Part shown: in pieces, positions 59,203 through 64,000 of the stretch | Position numbering within the stretch: position 1 is the stretch's first letter | How the letters are laid out: each line of letters begins with the position of its first letter | Assembly (NCBI RefSeq): GCF_001570805.1 | Contig: NZ_BCSJ01000017.1 | Coordinates: 62,001-126,000, forward strand | DNA length: 64,000 bases | Source of the DNA: Brevibacterium epidermidis NBRC 14811 | GTDB lineage: Bacteria; Actinomycetota; Actinomycetes; Actinomycetales; Brevibacteriaceae | Reading direction: 5' to 3' | Program-made: the position numbers and the translations under genes | The notes under the pieces: generated by a model | Told to the model about the DNA's origin: nothing | The model's input: only the letters and a program-made list of their open reading frames with translations | The model's database searches: none

Positions 59203-60282
59203 TTACCGGACACCGGATCGCTGTCTTGGGGCAATGAACGCCCTCAGGTGTGGCGCTTGCCCGAAGAGTTTTGTTGCACATTCTTCAAGATTGATCACTT
59301 CGTTGAAGTTCAGCCGGACGATTCGATACCCCAGCTCCAGCAGCCGGTTGTACTGACGGACTTCCTTCCGCACCAGCCGAACTCCGTTGTCGGCATATTT
59401 GGAGAAGCCGTCGACGAGAACGATCGTCCTCGACTCCCTGTGCAGAAAATCCACACGGGTGAGGAATGCGCGCCCGTCCCAGATCCTTGTCTGCTGTCTG
59501 AATCCAGTCAGTCTCAGCTGTGCAAGGTTGTACTTGAAGCGACTCTCTGCGTAACTCTCCGACAGCGGCCCGACCGCAGACAACAAACGCTGCGCTCTCG
59601 ACTGGCCTTTTGACAGGCGGAGGAGCACAGGCATGAAGTCCTCGGCAATACGCCGCTCTGCCAAAGCCTGCGTGTCCGGCGGGTATCCGAATCGAGCCGC
59701 TTCGTCAGCCCCAGCGTCGGAACCGAATACTGACCTGCGCAGACATGTCTCCAGCGCCGCGAAGCCCTCCGGTTCACCCAGCTGGCCGATGAGGTCGAAC
59801 GCCGTGCGAATCGGCGATGTCAGCGACATCTTGCCTATCCTGACGACGTCCGCTTCAGGGACGGATTTCGAGGTCCGAACAACATCGGCACTGGAGTGCC
59901 GCCTCGTCGGATGAGCGATGAAGACCTTCCCTCGAGGCGGGCGAAACAACTGAAAGTCATGGATGAACCCAGCGGAGACTCGCCAGATCACATCGTCGAC
60001 CCCGTAGTGCGGATACGAAGCCACCCGCAGCTTTTCGAACATGTCGAGGAGTTCGAAGCGAAGCAGCCCCGACTGTTGATCTGTCAGCTCGGCGACTCTC
60101 TTGATCCACGCTTCGTCCGTGACGAACTCCGCAATTGCCGAGTGCCGGGGATTCGAACATCGAACGACGATCGAATACATCCCTTGAGTGAGTGCCAGCA
60201 GGCAACAGCCGATGGCATCGCGGATGCACCTGCTCTGCACCCCGCGCGCTCGGAGTTCACTGGTGCGGACCACGTTATACAT
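59203..60282 (-). CDS. AbiEi-antitoxin-like / DUF559 endonuclease-fold protein
   Basis: About 359 residues. The N-terminal ~90 residues resemble the winged-helix start of AbiEi-type proteins (VRTSELRARGVQSRCIRDA, LTQGMYSIV). The middle is typical of this actinobacterial family (SPIRTAFDLIGQLGEPEGFAALE). The C-terminal ~100 residues resemble a DUF559/Vsr-like endonuclease fold (FLTRVDFLHRESRTIVLVDGFSKY). In most such proteins the strand reads VEVDG; here Glu is replaced by Leu, so nuclease activity is doubtful. No AbiEii toxin gene is adjacent. Codon use and GC are lower than in neighbours, suggesting acquisition. ATG at 60282 lacks a clear ribosome site. Confidence 0.75.
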   Translation of the reverse strand: MYNVVRTSELRARGVQSRCIRDAIGCCLLALTQGMYSIVVRCSNPRHSAIAEFVTDEAWIKRVAELTDQQSGLLRFELLDMFEKLRVASYPHYGVDDVIWRVSAGFIHDFQLFRPPRGKVFIAHPTRRHSSADVVRTSKSVPEADVVRIGKMSLTSPIRTAFDLIGQLGEPEGFAALETCLRRSVFGSDAGADEAARFGYPPDTQALAERRIAEDFMPVLLRLSKGQSRAQRLLSAVGPLSESYAESRFKYNLAQLRLTGFRQQTRIWDGRAFLTRVDFLHRESRTIVLVDGFSKYADNGVRLVRKEVRQYNRLLELGYRIVRLNFNEVINLEECATKLFGQAPHLRAFIAPRQRSGVR

Positions 60283-60550
60283 GCGGCAAGACTGTCGATG
60301 CCCGTGAGACTCAGGCAAGGGCTCCTCACCAGCCTGTGGATTGGGACTGGGCGTCCACACCGACATGGAGTCCGAGTCGGCGGACTTTCAACAGTGCACA
60401 ACGTTCGAGTGATGGACGGTTCTGCACTTGCCTGAGGCTCGATTGGGACCCGTCCCTCGCCGCAGAGGGCAATTGCGCATGGCCTCCTCGGCTCCTCAGC
60501 CGCATGGCCTGCTGGGACTCCGACGGGGCCAAATTCAGTTGAATCCACAA
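60283..60550. other. Spacer upstream of the AbiEi-like gene
   Basis: About 270 bp between the AbiEi-like gene start and the hairpin after the acetate symporter. Open frames here are short and lack start signals or recognisable products. An in-frame upstream extension of the AbiEi-like frame (from 60366) exists but has no family resemblance. Confidence 0.45.
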
Positions 60551-60612
60551 CCGCGTGTCCACGGTGCATTCGCGCTGAACCGAATCGGCTCGTCTGCACT
60601 GTGAACACGCGG
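60551..60612 (-). terminator. Long hairpin after the acetate symporter gene
   Basis: CCGCGTGTCCACGGTGCA (60551-60568) pairs at 16 of 18 positions with TGCACTGTGAACACGCGG (60595-60612) around a 26-nt loop, 12 nt past the symporter stop on the minus strand. No strong U-run. Confidence 0.55.
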
Positions 60613-60624
60613 TCGGCAGATGGA

Positions 60625-62277
60625 TCAGTGGTCGACAGCCTCCTCGGCGCCGAATCCGGTGTGAGCGCGGACGTCCATCTCGGCGGCGAGCTCGGGACTC
60701 TCCACTGTCTTGTCGGTGATCGAGGCGATCCAGCCGAGGATGAAGCCGAGCGGAATCGAGATGATGCCCGGGTTCGACAGCGGGAAGATCGCGAAGTCAG
60801 CACCGGGGATCATGGCGGTCTCGGAACCTGAGACGACCGGCGAGAACGCGATGAGCACCATCGCCGAGATCAGGCCGCCGTAGATCGACCACACGGCACC
60901 GCGAGTGGTGAAGCGCTTCCAGAACAGCGAGTACACGATCGTGGGCAGGTTCGCGCTGGCGGCGACGGCGAAGGCCAGTGCCACGAGGAAGGCGATGTTC
61001 TGCCCCTGCACACCGATGCCGCCGATGATTGCGACCGCACCGATGACGATCACTGTGCGGCGGGCGATCTTGACCTCCGCCTCGGAGTCCTCGACCTTGC
61101 CCTTCTTGATGACGTTGGCGTAGATGTCGTGGGCGAACGAAGCCGCCGCCGTGATCGCCAGGCCCGCCACCACGGCGAGGATCGTGGCGAATGCGACCGC
61201 GGAGATGAAGCCCATGAGCAGCGGCCCGCCGAGCTGGAGCGCCAGCAGCGGGGCCGCTGAGTTCACGCCGCCCGGAGCGTTCTTGATCGTATCGGCGCCG
61301 ACGAGTGCGGCCGCACCGTAGCCGAGCACGAGAGTGAAGAGGTAGAAGGCACCGATGAGCCAGATCGCCCATACGACCGAACGGCGGGCTTCCTTCGCCG
61401 TGGGGACGGTGTAGAAGCGCATGAGGACGTGAGGCAGACCCGCCGTGCCCAGCACGAGCGCCAGGGCCAGTGAGATGAAGTCGAGCGGATTCTCACCGTA
61501 CTGCAGACCCGGGTTGAGGACGGCTTCCCCCACTCCTTCGGCGGCGTTGTCCACGGCGGACGACAGCAGAGTCGAGAGGTTGAAGCCGTTGAGCGCGAGC
61601 ACCCAGATGGTCATCGCGAAGGCACCGGCGATGAGCAGAATCGCCTTGACGATCTGCACCCAGGTGGTGCCCTTCATTCCGCCGACGAGGACGTAGATGA
61701 TCATCAGCGCGCCGACGACGGCGATGACCAGTGACTGGCCGACCTTGCCGTCGATGCCCATGAGCAGCGACACGAGTCCGCCGGCTCCGGCCATCTGCGC
61801 GAGCAGGTAGAAGAAGCAGACCGCCAGCGTCGACAGGGCTGCCGCCATGCGCACGGGGCGCTGCTTGAGTCGGAACGACAGCACATCTGCCATGGTGAAC
61901 TTGCCGGTGTTGCGCATGAGTTCGGCGACGATGAGCAAAGCGACGAGCCAGGCGACGAGGAAGCCGATCGAATAGAGGAATCCGTCGTAACCGTTGACGG
62001 CGATCGCGCCGCAGATGCCGAGGAAGGATGCGGCAGACAGGTAGTCGCCTGAGATGGCGAAGCCGTTCTGCGGTCCGGTGAAGGACCGGCCGCCGGCGTA
62101 GTAGTCCGAGGCGGAACTGTTGTTGCGGCTGGCCCGCAGAACGATGAACATCGTGACCGCGACGAATGCGGCGAAGATCGTGATGTTGAGGACCGGGTTG
62201 TTCTCGACCTCGGTGGTCGCGGTACTGAGGAGGTCGACTCCCGAAGCGACGAAGTCTCCGATTGCCAATGTGCTCAT
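60625..62277 (-). CDS. actP: Sodium:solute symporter, acetate permease (ActP/MctC-like)
   Basis: 550 residues with about 13 membrane helices of the SSS family: SASDYYAGGRSFTGPQNGFAISGDYLSAASFLG is the cation/acetate symporter hallmark (residues ~55-87), then FTMADVLSFRLKQRPVR and GGMKGTTWVQIVKA. It imports acetate and other short monocarboxylates with a cation. Its partner DUF485 gene overlaps by 4 nt, as in E. coli yjcH-actP, and a RamA-like regulator is divergent upstream, matching the MctC locus logic in corynebacteria. Confidence 0.93.
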   Translation of the reverse strand: MSTLAIGDFVASGVDLLSTATTEVENNPVLNITIFAAFVAVTMFIVLRASRNNSSASDYYAGGRSFTGPQNGFAISGDYLSAASFLGICGAIAVNGYDGFLYSIGFLVAWLVALLIVAELMRNTGKFTMADVLSFRLKQRPVRMAAALSTLAVCFFYLLAQMAGAGGLVSLLMGIDGKVGQSLVIAVVGALMIIYVLVGGMKGTTWVQIVKAILLIAGAFAMTIWVLALNGFNLSTLLSSAVDNAAEGVGEAVLNPGLQYGENPLDFISLALALVLGTAGLPHVLMRFYTVPTAKEARRSVVWAIWLIGAFYLFTLVLGYGAAALVGADTIKNAPGGVNSAAPLLALQLGGPLLMGFISAVAFATILAVVAGLAITAAASFAHDIYANVIKKGKVEDSEAEVKIARRTVIVIGAVAIIGGIGVQGQNIAFLVALAFAVAASANLPTIVYSLFWKRFTTRGAVWSIYGGLISAMVLIAFSPVVSGSETAMIPGADFAIFPLSNPGIISIPLGFILGWIASITDKTVESPELAAEMDVRAHTGFGAEEAVDH

Positions 62278-62615
62278 GAGCGGGTTCCTTCCGTTTCGGC
62301 CTGCAGTCGTTCACGGATCGCTTCCGCGGGAGGGTCGAGCTTCTTATTGGCGAACGAGACGTAGAACATCGTGATCGCGAAGGTCGTCACGAACTGCAGC
62401 AGCCCGAATACGAGTCCGACGTTGATCTCCCCCACGACCTTCGTCGACATGAAGTCGTGCGCGTACGTGCTGAGGATGACGTAGAGGAAGTACCAGACGA
62501 GGAACGCGATCGACAGCGGGATCACCACTGAGAATCGCTTGCGTTTGAGGGCCTTGAATTCCGGGTCTTCCTCCTCCTTGAGGAAGTCAACACCGGTGTT
62601 GACAGGGTCAGTCAT
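62274..62615 (-). CDS. DUF485 membrane protein
   Basis: 113 residues; ATG at 62615 with AAAGGAG upstream. Two helices (VVIPLSIAFLVWYFLYVILSTYA region; VGLVFGLLQFVTTFAITMFYV region) with the conserved DFMSTKV loop between them, the DUF485 pattern. It accompanies ActP-type symporters and precedes actP with a 4-nt overlap. Molecular role unknown. Confidence 0.93.
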   Translation of the reverse strand: MTDPVNTGVDFLKEEEDPEFKALKRKRFSVVIPLSIAFLVWYFLYVILSTYAHDFMSTKVVGEINVGLVFGLLQFVTTFAITMFYVSFANKKLDPPAEAIRERLQAETEGTRS

Positions 62616-62685
62616 TCTTTCTCCTTTGAGTCGACAGAACATCAGTGTCCTGAATCACATGACCCAAAGGTAACGTTGAGCATGC

Positions 62686-62716
62686 GCTGGGGAATACCAC
62701 CGAAAGTTGGTAGCTT
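62686..62716 (+). promoter_or_regulatory. Promoter and candidate self-binding sites of the RamA-like gene
   Basis: TAGCTT (62711-62716) ends 6 nt before the ATG at 62723, giving a leaderless transcript. Just upstream are a GGGG tract (62689-62692), the kind of short G-tract bound by corynebacterial RamA, and a TACCA-N7-TGGTA dyad (62695-62711) that reaches the -10. Binding is inferred. Confidence 0.45.
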
Positions 62717-62722
62717 ATTCAC

Positions 62723-63604
62723 ATGAATGCGCACGCCAAAGAAGCGCGGGCTCTCAAGGTCGAGACCCGCCGCCTGTTCGTCGAAGCCGTCGACTCCCTG
62801 CATCAGAGCGGCACAGGCGACGTCGTCTTCGGAGGCATGGTCGAAGAGGGGTCGGTTGCGGTCGAAGCCGTCGCCGGCGCCGGCAAGGACCTGCTGTCGT
62901 CCCTCATCGTCAGCACCGGGCGGGGTCTCGGCGGACGGGCCATGACCGAAGGCACTCCGCAGCTGACCCGCGACTACGAGATCGACCCTCTCATCACCCA
63001 TCACTACGATGAGGAGGTGCTCGGCGAGGGCATCCGTGTCCTCGTCGCTGTCCCCACCCTGCACGGCGGTGAGGTCACGGGCATGGTCTACTGCGGCCAC
63101 CGCGCGGACTACGACGCGGCCGCTCCGCAGACGGGCGATCTCGTCCGGCGGGTGCGACAGCTCTCGGTCGATCTCGGTCGACTCGGCTACCGGCAGGCAC
63201 CGCACGTCCCGGTCAAGGAGGAACCGCTCTACCCGGATCTGGATCCATCGGGTCGCGAAGCTCTGCGACACACCTATGCGGAGCTGCGGGCCATCCGCTC
63301 CGGCGTCGTCGATGAGGAGACCCGGGAGAAGCTCACCGGCATCGAGGCGCGCCTGGCCGATATCCTCTCCGGACACAATCCCGAGAACTTCCAGACGCCG
63401 GTGCCTGCGGTCAGGCTGTCACCGAGAGAGACAGACATCCTCTCGCACGTCGCCCTGGGCTGGCCGAATGCCCGAATCGCCGAGGCGCTGTCACTGCGCG
63501 AGTCGACAGTGAAGTCCTATCTCAACACAGCGATGGTCAAGCTCTCGGCACGGACCCGACATGAGGCCGTGTCGATCGCCCGTTCTTCACACGTCCTCCC
63601 CTGA
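62723..63604 (+). CDS. ramA: LuxR-type regulator, RamA-like
   Basis: 293 residues. The N-terminal ~220 residues look like a GAF-type sensor (VVEEGSVAVEAVAGAGKDLLSSL-like stretch; RVLVAVPTLHGGEVTGMVYCGHR). A LuxR helix-turn-helix ends the protein (LSPRETDILSHVALGWPNARIAEALSLRESTVKSYL region, ~228-285). Architecture and divergent position next to the acetate symporter match RamA, the acetate-metabolism regulator of Corynebacterium glutamicum. TAGCTT is 6 nt before the ATG. GAF-LuxR proteins have other roles too, so the name is an inference. Confidence 0.8.
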   Translation: MNAHAKEARALKVETRRLFVEAVDSLHQSGTGDVVFGGMVEEGSVAVEAVAGAGKDLLSSLIVSTGRGLGGRAMTEGTPQLTRDYEIDPLITHHYDEEVLGEGIRVLVAVPTLHGGEVTGMVYCGHRADYDAAAPQTGDLVRRVRQLSVDLGRLGYRQAPHVPVKEEPLYPDLDPSGREALRHTYAELRAIRSGVVDEETREKLTGIEARLADILSGHNPENFQTPVPAVRLSPRETDILSHVALGWPNARIAEALSLRESTVKSYLNTAMVKLSARTRHEAVSIARSSHVLP

Positions 63605-63613
63605 GCGGGGAGG
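63595..63613. terminator. Bidirectional hairpin between ramA-like gene and proC
   Basis: CCTCCCC (63595-63601) and GGGGAGG (63607-63613) form a perfect 7-bp stem around TGAGC, which includes the RamA-like stop codon. It sits 6 bp from the proC stop and may serve both convergent genes. No U-run. Confidence 0.5.
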
Positions 63614-63619
63614 CTCGGC

Positions 63620-64000
63620 TCAGCCGTTGATGACTTCGGAGTTCTCCCGTTCCATCTCCACGGAACGGTCCGCCGCAGCCTGCGCGGCCGCCTCGGCGAT
63701 ATCGAAGATCCCGGCGTCGAGGAACTGCTGGAGACCGGCCAAGGTCGTTCCGCCCTTGCTGCTCACGGCCTGCCGCTGAGCGGCAGGGTCGGGCTTCTCG
63801 GTGAGGAGTCGGCCGGCGCCGTCGGCAGTGGCCACGACCATATGGCGGGCGGCGTCCTCGCTCAGGCCCTGCTTGACGCCGGCGGCGATCATGGCTTCGG
63901 CGAGGAGGAAGAAGTACGCGACTCCGGACCCGGAGATTCCGGTCATGGCGGGGATCTGGGATTCGTCGAGATCGACGACGAGGCCGGCGCCCGACAGCAG
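63620..64000 (-). CDS. proC: Pyrroline-5-carboxylate reductase (5' end off window)
   Basis: The last 127 codons of a minus-strand gene that continues past the right edge. The C-terminal dimerisation domain of P5C reductase is clear: MTGISGSGVAYFFLLAEAM, GLSEDAARHMV and the SSKGGTTLAGLQQF motif. The enzyme reduces P5C to proline with NAD(P)H. The N-terminal Rossmann fold lies outside the window. Confidence 0.93.
   Translation of the reverse strand: MLSGAGLVVDLDESQIPAMTGISGSGVAYFFLLAEAMIAAGVKQGLSEDAARHMVVATADGAGRLLTEKPDPAAQRQAVSSKGGTTLAGLQQFLDAGIFDIAEAAAQAAADRSVEMERENSEVING

Overview
The window is a gene-dense, high-GC chromosomal segment of an actinobacterium. The best fit is Micrococcales/Brevibacteriaceae, probably Brevibacterium. 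This is inferred from gene content (actinobacterial men, hem and ccs/res clusters, hadAB beside trpT-secE-nusG-rplKA, NusG with a long acidic N-terminus, a RamA-like regulator beside an acetate symporter), not from a marker-gene search. Most of it looks like core chromosome. No phage, insertion sequence, CRISPR array or origin was seen.

Layout. 1-1040: 3' part of a GAF/winged-helix regulator cut by the window edge. 1255-7926 (minus): rplA, rplK, nusG, secE, tRNA-Trp, a membrane metallophosphoesterase, murB, hadB, hadA. 8111-12970: an ATP-grasp enzyme and a beta-lactamase-fold hydrolase in tandem, a lipoprotein and an alpha/alpha-toroid-like protein. 13102-16398: tRNA-Met, tRNA-Thr, a glycerophosphodiesterase, an acyltransferase-3, a DUF1992 protein and tRNA-Tyr. 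16559-23228: yajQ, metF-metE, a RelA/SpoT-domain protein and fprA. 23410-27678: rarD, a GntR-ABC-permease operon and a DUF318-type permease. 27748-41012: the menaquinone locus (prenyl diphosphate synthase, GGR-family reductase, menG, menF, menD, menC, menB, menE, menA), interrupted by an esterase and a lipoprotein gene broken by an amber codon. 41030-48469: two small membrane proteins, the system II cytochrome c biogenesis genes (ccsB, resB, ccdA, resA), a histidine phosphatase and hemL. 48539-55250: marR, hemB, hemD, a fused hemA-hemC, rex, a glutaredoxin and a 32-residue bS22-like ribosomal protein. 55419-58748: AcuC-like deacetylase and a TrkH/TrkA potassium system. 58749-60624: a small accessory-looking pocket with tRNA-Gly, a diverged repeat pair and an AbiEi/DUF559-like gene. 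60625-64000: acetate symporter with DUF485 partner, divergent RamA-like regulator, and the start of proC.

How the genes fit together. Menaquinone, heme and cytochrome c assembly lie side by side, so much of the window supports building the respiratory chain, with Rex (NADH/NAD sensor) inside the heme operon. The right end links acetate uptake with its likely regulator.

Most notable observations: a HemA-HemC fusion protein; a perfectly duplicated 56-bp palindrome (1137 and 24357); a strongly over-represented 14-mer CCGCCTCGGCGAGG (seven exact copies); a large set of apparently leaderless genes with TANNNT exactly 6-7 nt before the start codon; an in-frame TAG in a lipoprotein gene; and an ATP-grasp/serine-hydrolase gene pair of unknown role.
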